From Streptomyces longwoodensis (GTDB lineage Bacteria > Actinomycetota > Actinomycetes > Streptomycetales > Streptomycetaceae), in contig NZ_KQ948556.1 in NCBI RefSeq assembly GCF_001514125.1, positions 63,648-127,647 of the forward strand: a stretch of 64,000 nucleotides of DNA. The letters are read 5' to 3'. This document shows, one piece after another, positions 33,901 to 41,323 of the stretch. Under the pieces are notes generated by a model. The model had not been told where the DNA came from. It did not search any database and saw nothing but the letters and a program-made list of their open reading frames with translations. Each line of letters begins with the position of its first letter. Positions within the stretch are counted from its first letter, which is position 1. The translations under genes were made by a program, and so were the position numbers.

Positions 33901-34537
33901 GCGCCTGGCCGCCGACCCGGACGCCTTCGCGCGGGAGCTGGCGCGTCCCATGCCGCGCCCGCCGCAACCGGCCGCGCGCCGGGGCACCCGGTTCCACGCG
34001 TGGGTGGAGGCCCGCTTCGAGGAACTGACACTGCCCCTGCTGGAACCGGAGGAACTGCCGGGCGGCGACGCGGAGATCGCCGACGAGCGGGACCTGGAGG
34101 CCCTCAAGGAGGCGTTCGAGCGCACCGCGTACGCCCGGCGCACCCCGTACCGGGTGGAGGCGCCGTTCCAGCTCGCCCTCGCGGGCCGGGTCGTGCGCGG
34201 CCGCCTCGACGCCGTCTACAAGGAGGGCGACGGCGCCACGGCGACGTACGAGATCGTCGACTGGAAGACCGGCCGCGGCCGCACCGGTGACCCGCTCCAG
34301 CTCGCCCTGTACCGGCTCGCGTGGGCCGAGCAGCAGGGTGTCCCTGTGGAATCGGTCACGGCGGCGTTCCTCTACGTGCGCACCGGGGAGGTCGTCCGGC
34401 CGGCCGACCTGCCGGACCGGGCCGCGCTGGAGCGGCTGTTGACGCAGGAAGAGGCCCTCACGCACGCGTACGCGGACGGCTCGGGGCTGCCGGACGGTGC
34501 CCGACCGACCGGCGGGGATGCCGGCGCGGGCCGATAG
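30950..34537 (+). CDS. adnB: AdnB: helicase-nuclease partner subunit
   Basis: 1195 residues. Walker A is AGAGSGKTTVMAARVV (near 39), the Walker B region is LLDEYQDTS (near 269), and AHKSKGLEWDVVAVPG is the late helicase motif. The nuclease motif IVDWKTGRGR (near 1103) is followed by LQLALYRLAW. No cysteine cluster is present, unlike AdnA. A Pro/Glu/Asp repeat with DPESPHDEPP units fills about 843-930 between helicase and nuclease. TAGCCT at 30936-30941 lies 8 nt before the ATG. AdnAB is the actinobacterial counterpart of RecBCD/AddAB; the locus has been reported essential in Streptomyces. Confidence 0.93.
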   Translation: MPARITDPEQLKELLGIPFTPEQTACITAPPAPQVIVAGAGSGKTTVMAARVVWLVGTGQVAPEQVLGLTFTNKAAGELAERVRKALVRAGVTDPDVIDPDNPPGEPVISTYHAFAGRLLTDHGLRIGLEPTSRLLADATRYQLAARVLREAPGPYPALTRSFADLVSDLLALDAELAEHLVRPEQLRAWDAELLLTLRNAKLTNADLRKVPETAAARRDLAELVIRYRAAKRERDLLDFGDQIALSARLAGIPEVGRVLRDEFRVVLLDEYQDTSVAQRVLLAGLFGDGTGHPVTAVGDPCQAIYGWRGASVANLDDFPEHFAHADGDPAGRRALSENRRSGGRLLDLANGLATPLRALHAGVEALRPAPGAERDGVVRCALLPTHAEEIDWIADSLAHLVRTGTPPGEIAVLCRTATDFAEIQGALVARDVPVEVVGLSGLLHLPEIADLVAVCEVLQDPGANASLVRLLSGPRWRIGPRDLALLGRRARLLVAHARADDADDPDRRLAEAVEGVDPAEVISLADALDTFLETPLDNAGDDDGLPFSPDARVRFARLAAELRDLRRSLSDPLMDVLHRVLAVTGLEVELSASPHALAARRRETLSNFLDVAASFAANDNEASLLAFLGFLRTAAQYEKGLDNALPGGENTVKVLTAHKSKGLEWDVVAVPGLVTGTFPSTQGREKWTSQAKVLPHALRGDADTLPDVESWDARGMRGFHEAMKDHQHTEELRLGYVTFTRPRSLLLGSGHWWGPTQKKPRGPSDFLLALYEHCAAGHGEIEVWADPPVEGEENPTLHQATVDQVWPLPLDDAALARRRAAAATVLAHLDDLASREATHPAAAHESDTYDDPDWPPPPEEDDEPPYDGPPPEEPPYDELPPYDPESPDDEPPHDPESPHDEPPHDPESPHDEPPYDSGARPTVPHQAAPPEVPPAPDRLTPEEARAVASWDRDLDALTGELLRARRAVTDVPLPTTLTASQVMRLAADPDAFARELARPMPRPPQPAARRGTRFHAWVEARFEELTLPLLEPEELPGGDAEIADERDLEALKEAFERTAYARRTPYRVEAPFQLALAGRVVRGRLDAVYKEGDGATATYEIVDWKTGRGRTGDPLQLALYRLAWAEQQGVPVESVTAAFLYVRTGEVVRPADLPDRAALERLLTQEEALTHAYADGSGLPDGARPTGGDAGAGR

Positions 34538-34547
34538 GCTCGTGACC

Positions 34548-35960
34548 ATGAGCCATTCCGTTGACAGTGACGTCAGCGCCGTCCGCCGCTACATCGAGCG
34601 GCACCGCGCCGCCTTCCTCGACGACCTCGCCGAGTGGCTGCGCATCCCGTCGGTGTCGGCCCAGACCGACCACGCCGACGACGTACGGCGCAGCGCGGAC
34701 TGGCTCGCCGCCGCCCTCGGCGCGACCGGCTTCCCCACGGTCGAGGTCTGGCCGACCGCCGGCGCCCCCGCCGTCTACGCCGAGTGGCCCTCCGACGACC
34801 CCGCGGCGCCCACCGTGCTGGTCTACGGGCACCACGACGTGCAGCCCGCCGCCCGTGAGGACGGCTGGGACACCGACCCCTTCGAACCGGTCGTCCGCGA
34901 CAACCGGCTGTACGCGCGCGGGGCCGCCGACGACAAGGGCCAGGTCTTCTTCCACACCCTCGGCGTGCGCGCGCACCTCGCCGCCACCGGCCGGACCGCG
35001 CCCGCGGTCCACCTCAAGCTCCTCGTCGAGGGCGAGGAGGAGTCCAGCTCCCCGCACTTCCGGGCGCTGGTCGAGGCGAACGCCGAGCGGCTCGCCGCGG
35101 ACGCCGTGATCGTCTCCGACACCGGCATGTGGTCCGAGGACACCCCCACCGTCTGCACGGGCATGCGCGGCCTCACCGACTGCGAGATCCGGCTGTACGG
35201 TCCGGACCAGGACATCCACTCGGGATCGTTCGGCGGTGCCGTGCCCAACCCGGCCACCGCGGCCGCCCGCCTGGTGGCCGCGCTGCACGACGAGCACGCG
35301 CGCGTGGCGATCCCCGGCTTCTACGACGGCGTCGTCGAGCTGACCGAGCGCGAGCGCGCGCTCTTCGCCGAGCTGCCCTTCGACGAGGACCAGTGGCTGC
35401 GCACCGCCAAGTCGCACGCCCCCCACGGCGAGGCCGGGTACACCACCCTGGAGCGCGTCTGGGCCCGCCCCACCGCCGAGGTCAACGGCATCGGCGGCGG
35501 CTACCAGGGCCCGGGCAGCAAGACGATCATCCCCGCGTCCGCCATGGTGAAGCTGTCCTTCCGGCTCGTCGCGGGACAGGACCCCCACCACGTCGAGAAG
35601 GTCGTGCGCGACTGGGCGGCCGGACAGCTGCCCGCGGGTATCCGCAGCGAGATCGAGTTCAGCCCTGCCACGCGCCCGTGCCTGACCCCGCTGGACCACC
35701 CGGCGCTGCAGTCCGTGGCCCGCGCCATGGGGCGCGCCTTCGACCGGCCCGTCCGCTTCACCCGCGAAGGGGGCTCCGGTCCGGCCGCCGACCTCCAGGA
35801 GGTCCTCGGGGCCCCGGTCCTCTTCCTCGGCATCTCCGTCCCGTCCGACGGCTGGCACGCCCCCAACGAGAAGGTCGAACTGGACCTGCTGCTCAAGGGC
35901 GTCGAGACCACCGCGTACCTGTGGGGCGACCTCGCCGCGACCTGGCGCCATGCGCCCTGA
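34548..35960 (+). CDS. M20 family dipeptidase
   Basis: A 470-residue di-zinc peptidase. The metal ligands are seen in YGHHDVQP, RGAADDKGQ, EGEEESSSP (general base and ligand), SDTGMW and the late GWHAPNEKV. A lid/dimerisation domain is inserted after IHSGSFGG. It is cytosolic and cleaves dipeptides or N-acyl amino acids. TAGGCT at 34535-34540 lies 7 nt before ATG 34548 with no Shine-Dalgarno sequence, suggesting a leaderless mRNA. The gene starts 10 nt after adnB ends. Confidence 0.9.
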   Translation: MSHSVDSDVSAVRRYIERHRAAFLDDLAEWLRIPSVSAQTDHADDVRRSADWLAAALGATGFPTVEVWPTAGAPAVYAEWPSDDPAAPTVLVYGHHDVQPAAREDGWDTDPFEPVVRDNRLYARGAADDKGQVFFHTLGVRAHLAATGRTAPAVHLKLLVEGEEESSSPHFRALVEANAERLAADAVIVSDTGMWSEDTPTVCTGMRGLTDCEIRLYGPDQDIHSGSFGGAVPNPATAAARLVAALHDEHARVAIPGFYDGVVELTERERALFAELPFDEDQWLRTAKSHAPHGEAGYTTLERVWARPTAEVNGIGGGYQGPGSKTIIPASAMVKLSFRLVAGQDPHHVEKVVRDWAAGQLPAGIRSEIEFSPATRPCLTPLDHPALQSVARAMGRAFDRPVRFTREGGSGPAADLQEVLGAPVLFLGISVPSDGWHAPNEKVELDLLLKGVETTAYLWGDLAATWRHAP

Positions 35961-36113
35961 CACCCGCGCACGGGCCGGGGCGGACGGCGGCGGGGGCACA
36001 CTGGGAGGACCGCCCCACCCCGGCCCCGCACCGGACCCGGTCGCCCCCTGCCGCACGTCCCGCTGAACCGCCCGCCCGAAACCACCGTTCCACCGGGGGA
36101 GTTGGAAGCACCC

Positions 36114-37058
36114 GTGACCACCTGGACCGACCAGAACGCCGATCGACCCCTCTCGCTCACCGCCCCGAGCGGCATCGACCGGGCCGCGCACCACCGGCTC
36201 GACGAGGCCTGGCTCGCGGCGGCGTGGAGCCACCCCACGACGCGCTGTTTCGTGGTCTCCGGTGGTCAGGTCCTCATCGACGAGACACCCGACGGCCGCA
36301 CCGAGCTCGTCATGACCCCGTCCTTCGAGGCCCCGCTCACCGAGGCCCACCGCTACTTCCTCGGCATCGACGAGGACGGCGTCAGCTACTTCGCCCTCCA
36401 GAAGGACGCGCTGCCCGGCCGCATCGACCAGTCCGCGCGCCCGGCCGGCCTGCGCGAGGCGGGCCTGCTGCTGTCGCCGCGCGACATCGGCCTGATGGTG
36501 CACGCGGTCGGCCTGGAGAACTGGCAGCGCACCCACCGCTTCTGCTCCCGCTGCGGCGAGCGCACGGTGATCGCCGCGGCCGGCCACATCCGCCGCTGCC
36601 CCGCCTGCGGCGCCGAGCACTACCCGCGCACCGACCCGGCCGTGATCATGGCCGTGACGGACGAGGACGACCGCATCCTCCTCGGCCGCCAGGTGCACTG
36701 GCCGGAAGGCCGCTTCTCGACGCTCGCCGGCTTCGTCGAGCCCGGCGAGTCCATCGAGCACGCGGTGCGCCGCGAGGTGGCCGAGGAGGTCGGCGTCACC
36801 GTCGGCCCGGTCGAGTACATCGCCAGCCAGCCCTGGCCCTTCCCGTCCAGCCTCATGCTCGGCTTCATGGCCCGCGCCACCACCACCGACATCGACGTGG
36901 ACGGTGACGAGATCCACGAGGCCCGCTGGTTCTCCCGGGACGAGCTGGGCGCCGCCTTCGACTCCGGCGAGGTCCTGCCGCCCTACGGCATCTCCATCGC
37001 GGCCCGGCTGATCGAGCTCTGGTACGGCAAGCCCCTGCCGACCCGCAGCTTCGTCTGA
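36114..37058 (+). CDS. nudC: NudC-type NADH pyrophosphatase / NAD-cap hydrolase
   Basis: 314 residues. An N-terminal NudC-like domain is followed by a four-cysteine zinc ribbon (CSRC and CPAC, near 144-168) and the Nudix box GFVEPGESIEHAVRREVAEEVG. The NADH-specific SQPWPFPSS array comes after it. NudC cleaves NADH to NMNH and AMP and removes NAD caps from RNA 5' ends. GTG 36114 is preferred (GGAAG 6 nt upstream); TTG 36102 is possible. It is the counterpart of Rv3199c. A strong terminator follows. Confidence 0.93.
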   Translation: MTTWTDQNADRPLSLTAPSGIDRAAHHRLDEAWLAAAWSHPTTRCFVVSGGQVLIDETPDGRTELVMTPSFEAPLTEAHRYFLGIDEDGVSYFALQKDALPGRIDQSARPAGLREAGLLLSPRDIGLMVHAVGLENWQRTHRFCSRCGERTVIAAAGHIRRCPACGAEHYPRTDPAVIMAVTDEDDRILLGRQVHWPEGRFSTLAGFVEPGESIEHAVRREVAEEVGVTVGPVEYIASQPWPFPSSLMLGFMARATTTDIDVDGDEIHEARWFSRDELGAAFDSGEVLPPYGISIAARLIELWYGKPLPTRSFV

Positions 37059-37086
37059 GCACGACAGCCGCCGGCCCCGGACACGG

Positions 37087-37126
37087 CGGAAGGGCGGCCT
37101 CCCCGCACGGGGAGGCCGCCCTTCCG
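37087..37126. terminator. Bidirectional terminator between nudC and mycoredoxin genes
   Basis: An 18-bp perfect stem (CGGAAGGGCGGCCTCCCC) with a 4-nt loop lies between convergent genes. Confidence 0.85.
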
Positions 37127-37156
37127 CATGGCCGTTCAGGCGTCCACAGGGGCCGC

Positions 37157-37399
37157 TCAGGCGCCGATCTTCTGCTTCACCTGCGCCAGCGACGGGTTCG
37201 TCAACGTCGAACCGTCCGCGAAGAGCACGGTCGGGACCGTCTGGTTCCCGCCATTCGCCTTCTCCACGAAGGCCGCGGACTCCGGGTCCTGCTCGATGTT
37301 GATCTCGGTGTACGCGATGCCCTCGCGGTCCAGCTGCTTCTTCAGCCGCTGGCAGTAGCCGCACCAGGTGGTGCTGTACATCGTCACAGTGCCCTGCAT
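37157..37399 (-). CDS. mrx1: Mycoredoxin-1
   Basis: An 80-residue glutaredoxin-fold protein with active site TWCGYCQRLK (residues 11-20), cis-proline TVPTVLF and GGNQ. It corresponds to Rv3198A, which reduces mycothiolated proteins and peroxiredoxins with mycothiol as electron donor. It is cytosolic. It lies divergently from uvrD2, the same arrangement as in mycobacteria. Confidence 0.93.
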   Translation of the reverse strand: MQGTVTMYSTTWCGYCQRLKKQLDREGIAYTEINIEQDPESAAFVEKANGGNQTVPTVLFADGSTLTNPSLAQVKQKIGA

Positions 37400-37605
37400 G
37401 TCTCGCGCGCTCCTCAGCCGGCTCGGGAACAGGTCCTACTGGAGGCAGCAACGCTCACCACCGCCCGACCATTCCCTCCTGGGGTACGCCCGTCCCCGGG
37501 AAGCCCCGCCGCGGTCACGTGACGTCTGCCGCATTGGTACGACCATCGGTGCCCGCCTGTGGACAACCGGCTCGGTCGTCTCCCGCGACCTGGCAGCATG
37601 GCGGT

Positions 37606-39813
37606 GTGACAGCAGCAACGCACTCCTCCCTCTTCCCGCAGGTACCGGACTCGGCCGACGCGGTGCTCGAAGGGCTCGACCCCGAGCAGCGCGAGGTCGC
37701 CACCTCCCTGCACGGGCCGGTGTGCGTGCTGGCGGGAGCCGGGACGGGCAAGACCCGCGCCATCACCCACCGCATCGCCTACGGCGTCCGGGCCGGCATC
37801 CTCCAGCCCTCCAGCGTGCTCGCCGTCACCTTCACCGCACGGGCCGCCGGCGAGATGCGCGGCCGGCTCCGCCAGCTCGGCGCCCAGGGCGTCCAGGCCC
37901 GCACCTTCCACTCCGCCGCCCTGCGACAGCTGCAGTACTTCTGGCCGAAAGCGATCGGTGGTTCCCTGCCCCGGCTCATCGACCGCAAGGTCCAGCTGGT
38001 CGCCGACGCGGCCGCCGCCTGCCGCGTCCGTCTCGACCGCGGCGAGCTGCGGGACGTCACCGCGGAGATCGAGTGGTCCAAGGTCACCCAGACCGTCCCC
38101 GCCGACTACACCGTCGCCGCCGCCAAGGCCGGCCGCGAGACCCCGCGCGACCCCGCCGAGATCGCCCAGCTCTACTCCGCCTACGAGGACCTCAAGCGGG
38201 ACCGCGCCGTCATCGACTTCGAGGACGTCCTGCTGCTGACCGTCGCCGTCCTGCAGGACCGGCAGGACATCGCCGAACAGGTCCGCTCCCAGTACCAGCA
38301 CTTCGTCGTCGACGAGTACCAGGACGTCAGCCCCCTCCAGCAGCGCCTGCTGGAGCTGTGGCTGGGCGACCGCGACACCCTGTGCGTCGTCGGCGACGCC
38401 AGCCAGACGATCTACTCCTTCACCGGAGCCACCCCCGACCACCTGCTCGACTTCCGCACCCGCCACCCCGGTGCCACCGTCGTCAAGCTGGTCCGCGACT
38501 ACCGCTCCACCCCCCAGGTCGTCCACCTGGCCAACGGCCTGCTCGCCCAGGCCCGCGGCCGGGCCGCCGACCACCGGCTGGAGCTGGTCTCCCAGCGCGC
38601 CCCGGGACCCGAACCCGTCTACGCCGAGTACGCCGACGAACCCGCCGAGGCCGAGGGTGCCGCCCGCCGCATCCGCGACCTCCTCGACGCCGGCGTCCCG
38701 GCCTCGGAGATCGCCGTCCTGTTCCGCACCAACGGCCAGTCCGAGACCTACGAGCAGGCCCTCGCCGACGCCGGCATCCCCTACCAGCTTCGCGGCGCCG
38801 AGCGCTTCTTCGACCGGCCCGAGGTGCGCAAGGCGGGCATCGCGCTGCGCGGCGCGGCCCGCTTCGGCGGGAACGACTCCGCCTTGGAGGACGCCGTCGA
38901 CCTCCCCTCCCAGGTGCGGGCCGTCCTGTCCGGCGAGGGCTGGACCCCGCAGCCCCCGTCCGGCTCGGGCGCGGTCCGCGAGCGCTGGGAGTCGCTGGCC
39001 GCGCTGGTGAACCTCGCCCAGGACTTCGCCGCCGCCAAGCCGGACGCCACCCTCGCCGACCTCGTCGCCGAACTCGACGAGCGGGCGGGCGCCCAGCACG
39101 CCCCGACCGTCCAGGGCGTCACCCTCGCCTCCCTGCACTCGGCCAAGGGCCTGGAGTGGGACGCCGTGTTCCTCGTCGGGGTCGCCGAGGGCATGATGCC
39201 GATCACCTACGCCAGGACCGACGAGCAGATCGAGGAGGAACGCCGGCTGCTCTACGTCGGGGTCACCCGGGCCCGCGAGCGGCTCCACGTCTCCTGGGCC
39301 CTGTCCCGCGCACCCGGCGGCCGCCCGAACCGCCGGCCCAGCCGCTTCCTGGACGGCCTGCGCCCCGGCTCCGGCACGGCGGCCGGCCGGAGCCCCGCCG
39401 GAGCCGCTGGCGGCATCGAGCGCGGCTCCGCCGGCACACCGACGGCGATTGCGCCCGCCGTGCCCCGCCGCACCCAGCGCGCCCCGGCCCGCTGCCGGGT
39501 CTGCGGGCGGACGCTGACCGACGGCGGCGAGCTGAAGCTGCTGCGCTGTGAGGACTGCCCGTCCGACATGGACGAGGGGCTGTACGAGCGGCTGCGGTCC
39601 TGGCGCGCGGTGCAGGCGCGGCGCTCGGGGCAGCCGGCGTTCTGCGTCTTCACCGACAAGACCCTCATGGCCATCGCCGAGACCGTCCCCGAGGAACCGG
39701 GCGAGCTGGCCCGCATCCCGGGCGTCGGCGTGCGCAAGCTCAACCGCTACGGGACCGATGTCCTGGCCCTCTGCGCAGGTCAGGACCTGGGCGGGGAGGA
39801 CGAGGAGGAATGA
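37606..39813 (+). CDS. uvrD2: UvrD2: superfamily 1 DNA helicase with HRDC domain
   Basis: 735 residues from GTG 37606. Walker A AGAGTGKTR, DEYQDVSPLQ and SAKGLEWDAVFLVG define a 3'-5' helicase. A tetracysteine motif (CRVC, CEDC; near 630-650) and a C-terminal HRDC domain with GELARIPGVGVRKLNRYG match mycobacterial UvrD2 (Rv3198c), in which the cysteine motif is needed for activity. The start follows CAGCAT by 6 nt with no Shine-Dalgarno sequence, so a leaderless transcript is likely. Upstream in-frame starts at 37519 add non-conserved residues. The wblC promoter begins immediately after the stop. Confidence 0.93.
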   Translation: MTAATHSSLFPQVPDSADAVLEGLDPEQREVATSLHGPVCVLAGAGTGKTRAITHRIAYGVRAGILQPSSVLAVTFTARAAGEMRGRLRQLGAQGVQARTFHSAALRQLQYFWPKAIGGSLPRLIDRKVQLVADAAAACRVRLDRGELRDVTAEIEWSKVTQTVPADYTVAAAKAGRETPRDPAEIAQLYSAYEDLKRDRAVIDFEDVLLLTVAVLQDRQDIAEQVRSQYQHFVVDEYQDVSPLQQRLLELWLGDRDTLCVVGDASQTIYSFTGATPDHLLDFRTRHPGATVVKLVRDYRSTPQVVHLANGLLAQARGRAADHRLELVSQRAPGPEPVYAEYADEPAEAEGAARRIRDLLDAGVPASEIAVLFRTNGQSETYEQALADAGIPYQLRGAERFFDRPEVRKAGIALRGAARFGGNDSALEDAVDLPSQVRAVLSGEGWTPQPPSGSGAVRERWESLAALVNLAQDFAAAKPDATLADLVAELDERAGAQHAPTVQGVTLASLHSAKGLEWDAVFLVGVAEGMMPITYARTDEQIEEERRLLYVGVTRARERLHVSWALSRAPGGRPNRRPSRFLDGLRPGSGTAAGRSPAGAAGGIERGSAGTPTAIAPAVPRRTQRAPARCRVCGRTLTDGGELKLLRCEDCPSDMDEGLYERLRSWRAVQARRSGQPAFCVFTDKTLMAIAETVPEEPGELARIPGVGVRKLNRYGTDVLALCAGQDLGGEDEEE

Positions 39814-39824
39814 TCCGAACTCTT

Positions 39825-39866
39825 CGAAAAAATAGTTTGCGCATGCCCCAGCGATCCCCATAGGTT
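39825..39866 (+). promoter_or_regulatory. wblC promoter with AT-rich WblC box
   Basis: TTGCGC (39837-39842) and TAGGTT (39861-39866) are spaced 18 bp. The block CGAAAAAATAGT (39825-39836) abuts the -35 element. whiB7/wblC promoters are autoactivated through exactly such an AT-rich sequence just upstream of -35, contacted by the AT-hook of WhiB7 bound to the principal sigma factor. Transcription should start near 39873, over 600 nt before the wblC start codon. Confidence 0.8.
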
Positions 39867-39980
39867 CTTAGGCACGGGAACGGCGGCCTTCTCGAAGGCC
39901 CTGATTCCGTGCTGTACTTGCGTATCCGCCGGATCGGGTTCCCGCCCGGTCCCTTGAGACGCCGAGAGGAGGCGATTCCA

Positions 39981-40307
39981 GTGATCAGCATCAACAACGC
40001 CGGTTCCATCAACAGCGCCAAACTGACCGATCGCTCGGTCGTCTCCCTGTGCCTGCTCGGCTCCTCCCACCGGGGCACCGGTCTGTCCGGCATTCGTGTC
40101 GAGCGTCCGGCGTCCTCCGTCGCCCCCGCGGGCCTTCCCGTCCGTGAGCGTGACGAGCGACCGACCAAGGCACTGGAAGCAGCAGTAGTGGCACAGGCGC
40201 AGGCCTATGCCTTTACGGCGACCGGTGCCGGATTCCGGAAGCAGACGACGCAGCACCACCTGATGTGGGCCTTCCGTGGGCCAGAACCCTGGAGTGATCC
40301 AGCCTGA
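39981..40307 (+). CDS. uORF in the wblC leader
   Basis: GTG 39981 has a perfect AGGAGG at 39967-39972, 8 nt upstream. It opens a 108-codon frame beginning MISINNAGSINSAKLTDRS and ending GPEPWSDPA, with TGA at 40305-40307. No domain is recognisable and the composition is not that of a folded enzyme. The stop sits 24 nt before an intrinsic terminator and inside the left arm of a small hairpin. Streptomycete and mycobacterial whiB7/wblC genes are known to be controlled by translation of such an uORF, so the peptide or its act of translation is regulatory. Confidence 0.75.
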   Translation: MISINNAGSINSAKLTDRSVVSLCLLGSSHRGTGLSGIRVERPASSVAPAGLPVRERDERPTKALEAAVVAQAQAYAFTATGAGFRKQTTQHHLMWAFRGPEPWSDPA

Positions 40308-40373
40308 TCTCCGATCAGGCCGGCGCCTTCAGGGCCGCGGAACCCCATCCGGGATCCGCGGCCCTTCTGTTTT
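40289..40373 (+). promoter_or_regulatory. wblC transcription attenuator
   Basis: Three consecutive structures occur. The first is CTGGA/TCCAG (40289-40302) and the second is CCTGAT/ATCAGG (40303-40319, containing the uORF stop). The third is an intrinsic terminator, AGGGCCGCGGA (40331-40341) paired with 40355-40365 and followed by TCTGTTTT. A ribosome finishing the uORF would mask the first two, while a stalled or absent ribosome would free upstream sequence. This fits ribosome-dependent attenuation of wblC by translation-targeting antibiotics. Confidence 0.75.
40331..40373 (+). terminator. Intrinsic terminator in the wblC leader
   Basis: An 11-bp perfect G/C stem with a 13-nt loop is followed by a T-rich tract (TCTGTTTT). 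It lies 111 nt upstream of the wblC start. A U-tract terminator is unusual for this genome, where the other hairpins lack one, which supports a conditional regulatory role. Confidence 0.8.
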
Positions 40374-40483
40374 CCCCGAACGGGGACGGCAGAGCGAAGG
40401 GGCCTCGGGACAAGAAAAGAACCCGGTACCCAGCCGACCCCCGGCCCCACAGGGCCGGACCGACCAGACGAGGAAGACCACCC

Positions 40484-40861
40484 GTGCAACTCGAAGCGCA
40501 CGCCCCGTCCGTACCGCCTTCCGCACCGCTCCCGCCGCCCGGCCTCACGGAGGACTCCACCTTGACCCCGCTCACTCCGCTCACCGCGCTCACCGCGCTC
40601 GACGACGCCATCGAGAACCTCGGCGTGCCCGTCCCGTGCCGCTCCTACGACCCGGAGGTCTTCTTCGCCGAGTCGCCCGCGGACGTCGAGTACGCCAAGT
40701 CCCTCTGCCGCACCTGCCCGCTGATCGAGGCCTGCCTCGCCGGTGCCAAGGAGCGGCGTGAGCCCTGGGGCGTCTGGGGTGGCGAGCTGTTCGTCCAGGG
40801 GGTCGTCGTCGCCCGGAAGCGTCCGCGTGGCCGCCCGCGCAAGAACCCGGTCACGGCATGA
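40484..40861 (+). CDS. wblC: WblC (WhiB7-type) iron-sulfur transcription factor
   Basis: 125 residues. Four conserved cysteines (C52, C75, C78, C84) ligate the 4Fe-4S cluster, GVWGGELF (96-103) is the WhiB turn that contacts sigma region 4, and RPRGRPR (113-119) is the AT-hook that identifies WhiB7/WblC rather than other Wbl proteins. It activates intrinsic multi-antibiotic resistance genes. GTG 40484 has GAGGAAG upstream. The N-terminus has a short LTPLTALTAL repeat. Its 3' end overlaps the next gene by ATGA. Confidence 0.95.
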   Translation: MQLEAHAPSVPPSAPLPPPGLTEDSTLTPLTPLTALTALDDAIENLGVPVPCRSYDPEVFFAESPADVEYAKSLCRTCPLIEACLAGAKERREPWGVWGGELFVQGVVVARKRPRGRPRKNPVTA

Positions 40862-41181
40862 ACACCACCGGAACCATCGACCGTCCCCTCACGCACGACC
40901 CCAAGAAGCAGGCCCCGATGAAGCCGTCCACCAGCGAGCCCGCCGGCTCCGCGACCGAAGACGTCACCACCACCGGCGCGATCGACTCGCGTCAGAACAG
41001 GACCCGAGAGATGCAACTCATCCCAGAAGCCCTGGCTCGTGCGCATATGCACGAGCGACTGAACGAGGCCGAGCGGGAACGCCGGGCCGTACGCCTGGCC
41101 ACCGCCCGCCGGATGCAGCGCCGGGCCGAGCGCGCCTCGATGCGTGCCCGCCGTGCGCTCGCCATGGCCGTGATGCAGTGA
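40858..41181 (+). CDS. Small protein translationally coupled to wblC
   Basis: 107 residues from ATG 40858, overlapping the wblC stop (ATGA). The first half is polar and unstructured. The second half, from EMQLIPEALARAHMHERLNEAERERRAVRLATARRMQ to the end, is a strongly basic amphipathic helix rich in Arg. Internal ATGs at 40918 and 41011 could also serve, the latter giving a 56-residue version starting MQLIPEALARA. I recall the same small gene behind wblC in other Streptomyces. The function is unknown; nucleic-acid or ribosome binding is possible from the charge alone. Confidence 0.7.
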   Translation: MNTTGTIDRPLTHDPKKQAPMKPSTSEPAGSATEDVTTTGAIDSRQNRTREMQLIPEALARAHMHERLNEAERERRAVRLATARRMQRRAERASMRARRALAMAVMQ

Positions 41182-41235
41182 CCCAGCCCACCTGAAGCGG
41201 TGGCCTCCCCGACCCCGGGGAGGCGAAGCTCTCCT

Positions 41236-41273
41236 CGCGGGGGCCGGTCCGACCGAACGGACCGGCCCCCGCG
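41236..41273. terminator. Bidirectional terminator after the wblC operon
   Basis: A 16-bp perfect stem (CGCGGGGGCCGGTCCG) with a 6-nt loop lies between the wblC operon and the convergent ABC1-kinase gene. A smaller hairpin of CCTCCCC type lies just before it. Confidence 0.8.
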
Positions 41274-41323
41274 GCGCGTCCGCCGTCAGACCGCCGCGGG
41301 AGTCACCGGCACGCGGGGGAGGT

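Noticed and set aside
39909..39980. Longer uORF starting at GTG 39909 in the wblC leader
   Set aside because: It is in the same frame but lacks a ribosome site, whereas GTG 39981 has a perfect AGGAGG 8 nt upstream.
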